From JAVKFF01 sp040226215 (lineage in GTDB: Bacteria; Pseudomonadota; Alphaproteobacteria; DSM-16000; Inquilinaceae), in assembly GCA_040226215.1 (NCBI GenBank), contig JAVKFF010000123.1, positions 1 to 64,000 of the forward strand: DNA of 64,000 nucleotides. Reading direction: 5' to 3'. Under the pieces are notes generated by a model. The model worked only from the letters and a program-made list of their open reading frames with translations, ran no database searches and was not told the origin of the DNA. Positions 32,090 to 40,925 of the stretch are shown here, in pieces; position 1 is the stretch's first letter; each line of letters starts with the position of its first letter. Made by a program: the position numbers and the translations under genes.

Positions 32090-32902
32090 CTAATCCATTA
32101 TCTGATTGTAGATGTCGGCGATCTCCTGCCATACCGTGGGCGAGCGTGCGACGAGCAGCGGGCCGGCCTCGAGCGTGCTCGCGTAGGGATCGCCGCTGCC
32201 TGGCGCCTTGGCCACGCCGCCCGCCTCCGTCACCAGCAGCGCGCCGGCCAGGTGGTCCCAGGGCTTCAGCAGCTGGTTCTGGAAGATCGCGAAGTCGATC
32301 TCGCCCCTGGCAACCTCCACATAGGTCGCACCGGCCGATGTCAGCAGGTCGTGCCGGCCGATGCGGTCGCGGATGGCCTCTGAACGGCGGCGGCGCGGAC
32401 CGCTCTTGCCCGGGTTGAAACGCCCGCGCCAGGCCGACACCGACTGAGCCGCGGGCGCCAGGCACAGCGCGGCTGCATCCAGGAAGGCACCCCGCGCCAC
32501 CACGGCGATGGCGGTCCGCTTCGCGACCGGATCGACGATCCAGCCGCCGATCGTTCGCCCTCTCTCCACCAGGGCCACCATCGAGACGAAGGGTGTCCTG
32601 CCCGCCGCGAAGTTCCGCGTGCCGTCGATCGGATCGATCACCCAGACCGGTGCCTCGCCAGTCAGCAGGCCGAGAATTCCAGGATCGCTGGCGGCCGCTT
32701 CCTCGCCGACGACCACGGACCCAGGCAGCATGGCCAGGAGACCCGCCGCCAGTTCCCGCTCGGCGGCGGTATCGGCGACGGTGACCACGTCTCCCGGCGC
32801 CTTTTCGGTGACGTCGTGGCGGGCCAGGCGCCGAAAGCGTGGCATGATCTCCGACGCCGCGACCGCCTGCAGCAGGGCGGCCACCCGCTCGTGATCCACC
32901 AT
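32090..32902 (-). CDS. Inositol monophosphatase family protein
   Basis: A 270-residue Mg-dependent phosphatase. Metal ligands are in VVGEEAAA (Glu) and WVIDPIDGTRNFA (two Asp), and the late Asp in LLKPWDHLAGALLV. The motif matches the IMPase/CysQ/histidinol-phosphatase superfamily; which substrate it takes (inositol phosphate, PAP or histidinol phosphate) cannot be decided. It begins 8 bp after hflX and is probably co-transcribed with it. Confidence 0.9.
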   Translation of the reverse strand: MVDHERVAALLQAVAASEIMPRFRRLARHDVTEKAPGDVVTVADTAAERELAAGLLAMLPGSVVVGEEAAASDPGILGLLTGEAPVWVIDPIDGTRNFAAGRTPFVSMVALVERGRTIGGWIVDPVAKRTAIAVVARGAFLDAAALCLAPAAQSVSAWRGRFNPGKSGPRRRRSEAIRDRIGRHDLLTSAGATYVEVARGEIDFAIFQNQLLKPWDHLAGALLVTEAGGVAKAPGSGDPYASTLEAGPLLVARSPTVWQEIADIYNQIMD

Positions 32903-32910
32903 CGGGCGGG

Positions 32911-34242
32911 TCAGGACGTCGGGTGGGGCGCCGCGACGGGGGCGACCGTCCGGTCAAGCCGGCGTTCGAGGCGTGCCACATCCGCCGGCGCGAGCGCCAC
33001 GCGCATATGGGCGTGATCGCCATCGTCGTTCCGCTCGATCACCTGGCCGCGCTCGTGCAGCCAGGCGATGGTGCTGCCGTCGGTGATGTCGACAGACACC
33101 TCCACCGTCTCGCGCAGACGCGACAGCCGGCGATGGATCTCCTCGAGCAGCGCCTTCACCCCTTCCCCGGTCAGCGCGGAGATGGCGAAAGCCCCTTCCC
33201 GCCCGGCTTCATGCCGGCGAGGATCGTCATCGGCCAGCAGGTCGACCTTGTTGAGCACCTCGAGGATGCGCTCGTCGGTGTTGACGTCGATTCCCATCTC
33301 GCCGAGCACCGCCGCCACGTCGGTCCGCTGGGCGGCGGTGTCCTCGTGCGCGATGTCCCGCACATGCAAGATCAGGTCGGCCGCGTCGACCTCCTCCAGC
33401 GTGGCGCGGAAGGCGGCGACCAGTTGGGTCGGCAGATCGGAGATGAAGCCGACCGTGTCGGACAGGATGACCTTGAGGCCGTCACCGAGATCGAGCTGCC
33501 GCATGGTCGGATCCAGGGTCGCGAACAGCAAGTCCTTGGCGACGACCTGGGATTCTGTCAGGCGATTGAAAAGTGTGGACTTTCCGGCGTTGGTGTAACC
33601 CACAAGCGCGACCACGGGATAGGGTACGCGTTCGCGGGCGCCACGGTGCAGTCCCCGCGTACGGCGAACCTGTTCCAAATCCTTCTTCAGCCGGGTGATC
33701 TTCTCGTCGATCAGGCGGCGGTCGATCTCGATCTGCCGCTCGCCGGGGCCGCCCAGGAAGCCGGCGCCGCCGCGCTGCCGCTCCAGGTGGGTCCAGGAGC
33801 GCACGAGGCGCGACCGCTGATAGGTAAGGTGGGCGAGATCGACCTGCAGCACGCCTTCCCTGGTTCGCGCACGCTCGCCGAAAATCTCGAGGATCAGCCC
33901 GGTTCGGTCGATCACCTTGCGGTCGAGGCGCGTCTCCAGATTGCGCTGCTGCACGGGCGTCAGCGCGGCGTCGACGACCACGATGTCGGCCGCGCCATCC
34001 CTGGCGGCTTCGGCCAGTTCCTCGATTGCCCCGCCGCCGATCAGCGTGGCCGGCTGCGCCTTGGCCACCCGGACGAGACGGGACAGCACGACGTCGAGCC
34101 TGATCGCGTGGGCCAGGCCGACGGCCTCGTCGAGGCAGGCTTCGGGCGAGCGTCCACGCGGCGCGGCGTCGTGCAGCACCGGGTGGATGACGATGGCACG
34201 GGTGACATCCCCGTCGCGCGGCTGCTCCATGTGGATCGTCAC
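32911..34242 (-). CDS. hflX: GTPase HflX
   Basis: A 443-residue ribosome-associated GTPase that splits stalled or heat-damaged ribosomes. The N-terminal HflX domain (TLIGGGAIEELAEAA, GGPGERQIEIDRRLI) precedes the G domain: G1 GYTNAGKSTLFN, G3 DTVGFISDLP, G4 NKVD. The start is a judgement: GTG 34242 has AGGA 5 nt upstream, overlapping the hfq stop, while ATG 34230 has no ribosome site. The hfq-hflX order and short spacing match the widespread bacterial pair. Confidence 0.95.
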   Translation of the reverse strand: MTIHMEQPRDGDVTRAIVIHPVLHDAAPRGRSPEACLDEAVGLAHAIRLDVVLSRLVRVAKAQPATLIGGGAIEELAEAARDGAADIVVVDAALTPVQQRNLETRLDRKVIDRTGLILEIFGERARTREGVLQVDLAHLTYQRSRLVRSWTHLERQRGGAGFLGGPGERQIEIDRRLIDEKITRLKKDLEQVRRTRGLHRGARERVPYPVVALVGYTNAGKSTLFNRLTESQVVAKDLLFATLDPTMRQLDLGDGLKVILSDTVGFISDLPTQLVAAFRATLEEVDAADLILHVRDIAHEDTAAQRTDVAAVLGEMGIDVNTDERILEVLNKVDLLADDDPRRHEAGREGAFAISALTGEGVKALLEEIHRRLSRLRETVEVSVDITDGSTIAWLHERGQVIERNDDGDHAHMRVALAPADVARLERRLDRTVAPVAAPHPTS

Positions 34243-34249
34243 GTCGATC

Positions 34250-34492
34250 CTAGGCTTCTTCCTTGTTGCCGTCGAAAAGCTGGATCGGCTGGGACGGCAT
34301 GATGGTGGAGATGGCGTGCTTGTACACAAGCTGGCTGTGCGCGTCGCGCCGGAGCAGGACGGAGAAATTGTCGAACCAGGTGACGATTCCCTGAAGCTTC
34401 ACGCCGTTGACGAGGAACACCGTGACCGGCGTCTTGTTCTTGCGAATGTGGTTCAGGAAAACGTCTTGAACGTTTTGGGATTTTTCAGACAT
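34250..34492 (-). CDS. hfq: RNA chaperone Hfq
   Basis: An 80-residue Sm-like protein that pairs small RNAs with mRNAs. The Sm1 motif is SQNVQDVFLNHIRKNKTPVT, and the Sm2 motif contains YKHAISTIMP, the Hfq hallmark KH dyad. The protein begins MSEKSQNV; an in-frame ATG 15 bp upstream (MKDGQ) is possible. Tightly linked upstream of hflX. In Alphaproteobacteria it often influences nitrogen regulation, which fits the nearby ntr genes. Confidence 0.97.
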   Translation of the reverse strand: MSEKSQNVQDVFLNHIRKNKTPVTVFLVNGVKLQGIVTWFDNFSVLLRRDAHSQLVYKHAISTIMPSQPIQLFDGNKEEA

Positions 34493-34568
34493 TTGGCCGT
34501 CTTTCATTGGCGGTTCGTTCTTGGAGCGGCGCCGGGGCGCCGTTCGGGCTGACAAATCGTTCGGACGC

Positions 34569-34597
34569 TATATGGTGCCTCAATTGCGAGACGCCAA
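34569..34597 (-). promoter_or_regulatory. Candidate hfq promoter
   Basis: On the minus strand TTGGCG (34592-34597) and CATATA (34569-34574) are separated by 17 bp, about 75 bp upstream of the hfq start. The match to sigma-70 boxes is moderate. Confidence 0.35.
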
Positions 34598-34601
34598 GCA
34601 A

Positions 34602-34613
34602 TGCAATATTGCA
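34602..34613. promoter_or_regulatory. 12-bp palindrome upstream of hfq
   Basis: TGCAATATTGCA is a perfect 12-bp palindrome directly upstream of the candidate hfq -35 box. It overlaps a wider inverted pair CAATGC (34599-34604) / GCATTG (34619-34624). It resembles a transcription factor site; the factor is unknown. Confidence 0.4.
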
Positions 34614-34685
34614 CCGCAGCATTGTGGGCGGTCGCGGTCCGTGGTGCCCCGCCGCGACAGGCCATGCAGCAGGCAGCGGGGCAGG

Positions 34686-35543
34686 CTACGGAGAAGCGGC
34701 CCGCGCGTGGTCGAGATAGGCTTCGCGCAGGCGGCGGCCGAGCGCGCCTGGACGGCCGTCGCCGATCGTCCTGCCGTCGATCGAGGTCACCGGCATGACA
34801 TAAGTCGTGGCGCTGGAGATGAAGGCCTCGCGGGCGTTGTAGGCTTCCTCGACGCTGAACGGCCGCTCCTCGAAGGCGATGCCGGCCTCGCCGGCGAGAC
34901 GCAGCAGCGACTGCCGCGTGATACCGTTGAGGATGCTGTTGCTGGCGTGCCGGGTGACAAGTCGCCCTTCCCCGGTGACGATCCAGGCATTGGACGAGCA
35001 GCCCTCGGTGACGTTGCCCTCGTCGTCGACCTGCCACGCCTCGAAGGCGCCGGCTTCGGCCGCCTTTTGCTTGCCCATCGCTTGAGGAAGAAGAGCTACT
35101 GATTTGATATCTCTGCGCTTCCACCGTATATCGGGGATCGTGATGACGGCGACGCCCTGCTCGATCCGGGCGCGCGGGTCGAGATCCATGTGCCGGGTGG
35201 TCATCACCAGGGTCGGCGTGACGCCCTTGGGGTACTTGAAGTCCCGCGGCGCCACGCCGCGGGTGATCTGCAGGTAGACGATGCCGTTCGTCACGCCGTT
35301 TCGGCGGATCAGCGTGCGCATCACCAGCGCCATCGCCCTGCCCGACATGGGCCGCGCGATGGCGAGTTCGCCCAGCGAGCGGTCGAGCCGGCGCACATGG
35401 CCCTCCTCGTCGACCAGGCGGCCGTTCTGCACGGTGATCACCTCGTAGACGCCGTCGGCGAACTGGAAGCCGCGATCCTCGACATGGACGGCGGCCTGAT
35501 CGTGGGGAACATATCGCCCGTTCACATAGGCGTAGCGCGGCAT
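34686..35543 (-). CDS. dat: D-amino-acid transaminase (class IV PLP)
   Basis: A 285-residue fold-type IV aminotransferase. The N-terminal VEDRGFQFADGVYEV, the catalytic Lys in RDIKSVALLPQAM and the PLP-phosphate block NVTEGCSSNAWIV with NSILNGITRQSL are all present. These features and length match D-alanine/D-amino-acid aminotransferases better than branched-chain enzymes. It makes D-Glu or D-Ala for peptidoglycan. Its codons around the catalytic Lys (about 35085-35145) are AT-richer than the rest. It sits between trkA and hfq as in many Rhodospirillales. Confidence 0.9.
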   Translation of the reverse strand: MPRYAYVNGRYVPHDQAAVHVEDRGFQFADGVYEVITVQNGRLVDEEGHVRRLDRSLGELAIARPMSGRAMALVMRTLIRRNGVTNGIVYLQITRGVAPRDFKYPKGVTPTLVMTTRHMDLDPRARIEQGVAVITIPDIRWKRRDIKSVALLPQAMGKQKAAEAGAFEAWQVDDEGNVTEGCSSNAWIVTGEGRLVTRHASNSILNGITRQSLLRLAGEAGIAFEERPFSVEEAYNAREAFISSATTYVMPVTSIDGRTIGDGRPGALGRRLREAYLDHARAASP

Positions 35544-35586
35544 GGTTGCTCCGGTTGGCTCGGCTGGAGAATGCGGTACTGGCTTC

Positions 35587-36963
35587 TTAGAAGAACTCGA
35601 GCCGGACAGCGAACAGCTTTTCGATCTTGCGAACCGATTGACTGCGCGCCAGCAGGATCACCCGGTCGTGCGGCTTGATGACGGTCGTCGGCCGGGCAAT
35701 GATCACCTCCTCCGCCCGCACCACGGCGCCGAAGATGACATCCGACGGCAGGCGGATCTCCTTGATCGGCTTGCCGACGAGCGGCGAGGTCTCCAGCGCC
35801 TCCGCCTCGATCACCTCGGCGAAGCCGTCGCGCAGCGAATGGACCGCCTTGATGCGGCCGCGGCGGACGTGCTGAAGGATCGTCGAGGCGGTGATCGCCC
35901 GCGGGCTGACCACCGCGTCGATGCCCAGCGTCGTGATCAGCGGGCCGTAGGTCGTCTTGTTGATCAGCGTCACCGCGCGCTGGCAGCCATGCCGCTTGGC
36001 CAGCAGCGAGGCCAGGATATTGACCTCGTCGTCATTGGTCACGGCGACGATGGTTTCCGCCATGTTGACGTTCGCCTCTTCCAGGATCTCCGGATCGAGG
36101 CCGTCGCCGTTCAGCACCGTGGTGCGCGTCAGCCGCTCAGCGGCCATCGTCGCGCGCGCCGGATTGGATTCGACCATGCGGATGGTGACGCCTGGGTGGT
36201 CGCGCTCGATGGTCTCTGCCAGGAACAGGCCGATATTGCCGCCTCCGACGATGACGATCCGGCGCGCCTCCGGCTCCTCGTGGCCGAAGGCAGCCATGGC
36301 GCGGCGCACATGGGCGGTTTCGGTGACGAAGTAGACTTCGTCGCCCGCGAGCATCTGGTCGTTGCTGTCCGGGATCCTCGGCTTGTTGTCGCGGACGATC
36401 GCCAGGATCTCGATCTGCAGGTCGGGAAACAGGCCCGTCAACTGCCGGAGCGGCGTGTTGAGGATCGGCGTGCGATCGTTGCAGATCACGCCGATCACCC
36501 GCACCCGGCCGTCGGCGAAGGGGATCATGTCGAAGGCTCCGGGCACCTGCAGGCGCCGTGAGACCGCCTTGGCCACTTCCATCTCCGGCGAGATGATGAC
36601 GTCGATCGGCATGTGCTCGCGGCTGAACAGGTCGGCCCAGACCGGGTCGAGATAGGACTGGTTGCGCACGCGGGCGATCTTTGTCGGTACCTGGAACAGC
36701 GAATGGGCGACCTGGCAGGCCACCATGTTCACCTCGTCCGACTGGGTGACGGCAATCAGCAGGTCCGCGTCGCCGGCGCCGGCCTGCTCCAGCACCGGCG
36801 GCAGCGCGGCGTGGCCGACGATGGCCTGGACGTCGAAACTGTCGGCCAGCTTCTGGACGAGTGCGGCCGACTGGTCGATGACCGTGACGTCATTGTTCTC
36901 GCCCGCCAGGTAGCGCGCGATGTTCGAGCCGACCTGGCCGGCGCCGCAGACGACGACCTTCAT
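35587..36963 (-). CDS. trkA: Trk potassium transporter regulatory subunit TrkA
   Basis: A 458-residue cytoplasmic NAD-binding regulator of Trk/Ktr potassium uptake. Two RCK halves are visible: the first Rossmann motif VVVCGAGQVGSNIARYL and the second IVIVGGGNIGLFLAETIE, each followed by a TrkA_C domain. The membrane partner TrkH is not in the window. It lies 62 bp after ntrX on the same strand, the usual alphaproteobacterial link of nitrogen and potassium control genes. Confidence 0.95.
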   Translation of the reverse strand: MKVVVCGAGQVGSNIARYLAGENNDVTVIDQSAALVQKLADSFDVQAIVGHAALPPVLEQAGAGDADLLIAVTQSDEVNMVACQVAHSLFQVPTKIARVRNQSYLDPVWADLFSREHMPIDVIISPEMEVAKAVSRRLQVPGAFDMIPFADGRVRVIGVICNDRTPILNTPLRQLTGLFPDLQIEILAIVRDNKPRIPDSNDQMLAGDEVYFVTETAHVRRAMAAFGHEEPEARRIVIVGGGNIGLFLAETIERDHPGVTIRMVESNPARATMAAERLTRTTVLNGDGLDPEILEEANVNMAETIVAVTNDDEVNILASLLAKRHGCQRAVTLINKTTYGPLITTLGIDAVVSPRAITASTILQHVRRGRIKAVHSLRDGFAEVIEAEALETSPLVGKPIKEIRLPSDVIFGAVVRAEEVIIARPTTVIKPHDRVILLARSQSVRKIEKLFAVRLEFF

Positions 36964-37025
36964 GTGCTATCTGTCCTCGAATAGCGTGTCCGGGGCACGA
37001 AGGGAGTGCCGATCGCGCGGCGATG

Positions 37026-38417
37026 TCAAGCGCCCATGCGCTCGGAAATCGTGATGCCCAGGCCCTTCAGCTTGCGGTGCAGGGCCGAGCGCTCCATGCC
37101 GACGAACTCCGCCGTGCGGCTGATATTGCCGTCGAAGCGGTTCAACTGGGCGATCAGATAGTCGCGCTCGAAAAGCTCCCTGGCCTCCCGCAGCGGCAGG
37201 CCGAGCAGCTCGCCGCTGCGCGCCGCCTGCGTCGACACGGGCGCCACGCCCGTCACCTCCGGCGGCAGCATGTCCGCGCCTATCGGGCGCGAGGGATCGC
37301 CGGTCACCATGATCAGCAGCCATTCGACCACGTTGCGCAGCTGGCGCACATTGCCGGGCCAGTTGTAGGTCTGCAGCGCCGCCACGGCGTCATTGCCGAA
37401 GCGGCGTGCCGGCAGGCCCTGCACGGCAGCGGAGCGCTCCATGAAGTGCTGGGCCAGGAGCGGTATGTCCTCGCGCCGGCTGGCCAGCGCCGGGACGTGA
37501 ATGGGCACGACGTTGAGGCGGTAGTAGAGGTCTTCCCGGAACTTGCCCTCGGTGATCTCGTTCTGCAGGTTCCGGTTGGTCGAGGCGATCACCCGCACGT
37601 CGACACTGACCCTGGTCGTGCCGCCCTGCCGGAAGAAGGCCTGCTCCTGCAGTACGCGCACGATCTTGCCCTGGGTGGCGAGCGGCATGTCGGCCACCTC
37701 GTCCAGCAGCAGGGTCCCGCCATTGGCGCGCTCGAACGTGCCCACCTTGCGCGGCCCGTGATGGTCGTCGAGTTCGACGCCGAACAGCTCCTCCTCGAGG
37801 CGGTCCGGATCCAGCGTGGCGCAGTTGATCGCCACGAACGTGCCGCCGGCACGCGCCGAGTGGCCGTGCAGCAGCCGTGCCACGATCTCCTTGCCGGCGC
37901 CGGCCGGTCCGGTGATCAGCACCCGGCTGTTGGTCGGCGCGACGCGCTGGATCTGCTGGCGCACATGCTGGATTGCCGGCGAACTGCCGATGAGTTCGTC
38001 ATCCTCGCCGAAACGTTCCTTCAGGCTCTCCAGTTCGCGGCGCAGGCGGGCGGATTCGATCGCGCGCTCGACCAGCAGCAGCAGCCGGTCGGTCTTGAAC
38101 GGCTTCTCGATGAAGTCGTAGGCGCCGCGCTTGATGGCGTCGACGGCCATCTCGATGGTGCCGTGGCCGGAAATCATCACCACCGGCACCAGCGGATGGA
38201 CCTGGCGCACCTCGGCGAGCAGTTCGAGTCCGTCCATGCGGCTGCCCTGCAGCCAGATGTCGAGGACGATCAGATCCGGGCGCCGGCCGCGGATCTGGTC
38301 GAGCGCCTCGTCCGCGTCGCCGGCCTGGCGCGTGCGATAGCCCTCGTCCTCCAGGATTCCGGTCAGCAGGAGGCGGATATCCGCCTCGTCATCGATTACT
38401 AGGATCTCAGCAGACAT
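37026..38417 (-). CDS. ntrX: Nitrogen response regulator NtrX
   Basis: A 463-residue response regulator. The receiver domain has LVIDDEADIR and the phospho-acceptor Asp in LIVLDIWL; the AAA+ domain has Walker A GPAGAGKE and Walker B GGTLLLDEVADM; the C-terminal Fis-type HTH is ISRTAEFVGMERSALHRKL. The sigma-54 contact motif GAFTGA is absent (the region reads LDDHHGPRKVGTF), as is usual for alphaproteobacterial NtrX, so it probably acts without activating sigma-54. Pairs with NtrY. Confidence 0.95.
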   Translation of the reverse strand: MSAEILVIDDEADIRLLLTGILEDEGYRTRQAGDADEALDQIRGRRPDLIVLDIWLQGSRMDGLELLAEVRQVHPLVPVVMISGHGTIEMAVDAIKRGAYDFIEKPFKTDRLLLLVERAIESARLRRELESLKERFGEDDELIGSSPAIQHVRQQIQRVAPTNSRVLITGPAGAGKEIVARLLHGHSARAGGTFVAINCATLDPDRLEEELFGVELDDHHGPRKVGTFERANGGTLLLDEVADMPLATQGKIVRVLQEQAFFRQGGTTRVSVDVRVIASTNRNLQNEITEGKFREDLYYRLNVVPIHVPALASRREDIPLLAQHFMERSAAVQGLPARRFGNDAVAALQTYNWPGNVRQLRNVVEWLLIMVTGDPSRPIGADMLPPEVTGVAPVSTQAARSGELLGLPLREARELFERDYLIAQLNRFDGNISRTAEFVGMERSALHRKLKGLGITISERMGA

Positions 38418-38543
38418 GGTCGAGGCTTATCAGAGCCAGTGATTCGCGCCCAGGCGAATGCCGGGGCGGCCTGCCGCCGGCCCGCGCCGGCGCCGGTTCC
38501 CGACAGCCCCATCATCTGGGGTTCCGGCGCAGCCAATGCCAGC

Positions 38544-40823
38544 TCAGTCCTGCGCGCGATGGTCGCCACCTTTCGCGCCGGCGTTGACGGGAAGGGTCAC
38601 CGTGACACGCGCGCCTTCGGCTTCCCGATCCTCCAGGGTCAGGGTCCCGGCGTGATCCTCCACGATCTTCTTGACGATGGCGAGGCCCAGACCCGTCCCC
38701 TTCTCGCGCGTTGTCACGTAGGGCTCGGTCAGCCGGTCGCGATCGCCATCGGGCAGGCCCTTGCCGTTGTCCACGATGACGATGCGCACCTGCTCGGTCT
38801 CCGCCGGCGCGACCAGGCGAAGACCGATCCGCCCCTTCAGGGACTTCTCCCGCTTGCGCCGTCCCTCGATGGCATCATGCGCGTTCTGGATCAGATTGGT
38901 CAGCAACTGGCCGATCTGTCGCGTGTCGCAGACGATGGTCACGGGGCGGTCCGGCAGGTCCAGATCGAAGGTGAGCTTGGGATAGGCCTGCTTCTGCAAC
39001 TCGACCGACTGGCGGATCAGATCGGCCACGTTCTCCTCGCGCATCACCGGGTTGGGCATGCGCGCGAAGGCCGAGAACTCATCGACCATGCGGCCGAGAT
39101 CGCCGACCTGCCGCACGATGGTGTCGGTGCAAAGCTCGAAGGTCTCCGGATCGCTGGTGATCTGCTTCAGATAACGCCGCTTGAGGCGTTCGGCGGAAAG
39201 CTGGATGGGCGTCAGCGGGTTCTTGATCTCGTGCGCGATGCGGCGCGCCACGTCGGCCCAGGCGGCCTTGCGCTGGGCGGAGAGCAGTTCGGTGATATCG
39301 TCGAAGGTGACGACGTGACCATGCAGGGCCTCCTCACCGGGTTCCAGGGTCACCCGGACCAGGAGCGTGCGCATCTCCCCGCCCCGCCAGATCTTGATCT
39401 GCTTTTCCTGAACGCGCTGATACCGTGCTTTAGAATTCTCCAACAATTCACTGAAATCGCTGAATTCATCCACCAGCTTGCGGCCCACCAGGTTTTCCCG
39501 CCGAACCCCGAGCAGCTCGGTCGCCGCCTTGTTGGCAAGCGTCACGGTGCCGTCCGGCGTCAGGCCGAGCACGCCCGAGGTGACCCCGGTCAGCACCGCC
39601 TCGGTGAAGCGTCGGCGGTCGTCGAGCTGGCGGTTGGCCTCGACCAGTTCGCGGCGCTGGCTTTCCAACTGCCCGGTCATCCGGTTGAAGGAGCGCCCGA
39701 GGCTGGTCAGCTCGTCGCCGTCATTCGCGGTGGGCACGCGCACGGTCAGGTCGCCCGCCCTCACCCGCTCCGACGCGCTGATCAGGGCCGAGATGGGCGT
39801 GACCAGGCGGTCGGCGAACAGCAGGCCGACACGCACCGAGATCATCAGCAGAAGCAGCGCCACGCCGATATAGATCGCCGTGAAGGTGATCTGCAGTTCC
39901 GACGAGCGCAGACGCAGCGTGTTGTACTCGCTGCTCGCCGCCTGCACGCGCTCCAGATAGCCGATGACGATGGGCTGTACCGGCCGGCTGACGATCAGGA
40001 AGCTGTCCTCGAAATTGGCGAGCCGGATCATCGCCCGCACCTTGTCGTCGTCGGCGCTGGGGAAGACCGCGACATTGCCCTGCTGGGCGGTCTGCAGCGA
40101 GCCCGGATAGAACGGAATGGGGTTGGGCACCGCCGTCTCCGACGAGCGGATGACGAGGTCTCCGTCTCCCTCGGCGATCACCAGTTCGGACAGCTCGTAC
40201 GCATCGGCGATATCGTCGACGAAACGCGCGAAGATCAGCTGGTTGGACTGCAGCTGATTCGACTGGTCGTTGAGGATGGTGGCGATCTCGCGAATGTCGA
40301 GCTCGAGCGCCCTGCCGTGCTCGCGGAAATAGGCCTCCGCGACGATGCGCGACTCTTCGATCGCCGTGCGCACCAAGTTGTCGAACCAGGACTGGACGCC
40401 GAAATTGAACATCACGGCGGAGAAGGTCGCGACCACGATCGAGGGCACCACGGCCACCAGGCTGAAGCGTACGGCTAGCCTGAGATGCAGCTTCGAGCCG
40501 GCCTGGCCGCGCCGCCGCTCGACCGCCAGACTGACGATGCGGCGCGCCACGATCGCCGCCAGCGCCAGCAGGATGATCAGGTCGATATTGAGCAGGATGA
40601 AAATCTGGTCGGGATCGGGCCCCAGAGGCGGCGTGCCCGTCAGCGCGGCATAGGTCGCCATGCCGGCGACCAGGCCGGCGATGGTCAGCAGGATGGCGAG
40701 CTTGGTCGACAGCCGGGTGCGCCGCGCCCAGACGGCGAAGCGCTGGTAGATCCGCCGCGAGCGGCTCACCCGCCGCTGACCGGAATTGCGGGGTGCGGAG
40801 TCAATACGATCCTCGACCGTCAT
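38544..40823 (-). CDS. ntrY: Sensor histidine kinase NtrY
   Basis: A 759-residue membrane sensor kinase. The N-terminus has several transmembrane segments (KLAILLTIAGLVAGMATYAA, FILLNIDLIILLALAAIVA, FSLVAVVPSIVVATFSAVMF), then a periplasmic-type sensory part, another helix, HAMP, a PAS domain (LTGVTSGVLGLTPDGTVTLA) and the kinase. The H box is RRIAHEIKNPLTPIQLSAER, N box NLIQNAHDAIE, G boxes DNGKGLP and GTGLGLAIVKK. It phosphorylates NtrX. An AT-rich codon patch occurs at about 39415-39475 (PAS end). The ATG at 40823 begins the family-like region. Confidence 0.95.
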   Translation of the reverse strand: MTVEDRIDSAPRNSGQRRVSRSRRIYQRFAVWARRTRLSTKLAILLTIAGLVAGMATYAALTGTPPLGPDPDQIFILLNIDLIILLALAAIVARRIVSLAVERRRGQAGSKLHLRLAVRFSLVAVVPSIVVATFSAVMFNFGVQSWFDNLVRTAIEESRIVAEAYFREHGRALELDIREIATILNDQSNQLQSNQLIFARFVDDIADAYELSELVIAEGDGDLVIRSSETAVPNPIPFYPGSLQTAQQGNVAVFPSADDDKVRAMIRLANFEDSFLIVSRPVQPIVIGYLERVQAASSEYNTLRLRSSELQITFTAIYIGVALLLLMISVRVGLLFADRLVTPISALISASERVRAGDLTVRVPTANDGDELTSLGRSFNRMTGQLESQRRELVEANRQLDDRRRFTEAVLTGVTSGVLGLTPDGTVTLANKAATELLGVRRENLVGRKLVDEFSDFSELLENSKARYQRVQEKQIKIWRGGEMRTLLVRVTLEPGEEALHGHVVTFDDITELLSAQRKAAWADVARRIAHEIKNPLTPIQLSAERLKRRYLKQITSDPETFELCTDTIVRQVGDLGRMVDEFSAFARMPNPVMREENVADLIRQSVELQKQAYPKLTFDLDLPDRPVTIVCDTRQIGQLLTNLIQNAHDAIEGRRKREKSLKGRIGLRLVAPAETEQVRIVIVDNGKGLPDGDRDRLTEPYVTTREKGTGLGLAIVKKIVEDHAGTLTLEDREAEGARVTVTLPVNAGAKGGDHRAQD

Positions 40824-40925
40824 GACGGCGACGGCCCGTACGAGCGGACGAGCACACTTCCACGCATCTGCACCTTGTCTCACGCAATGGTGGAAGGAGG
40901 CCAGAATCCGTTCTGACTACACCGG

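Noticed and set aside
37026..38417. NtrX considered defective for lacking GAFTGA
   Set aside because: Loss of GAFTGA is normal for alphaproteobacterial NtrX, so it is not a mutation.
38439..40478. A 679-codon plus-strand frame opposite ntrY
   Set aside because: It mirrors ntrY and contains no recognisable domain; ntrY has all kinase boxes.
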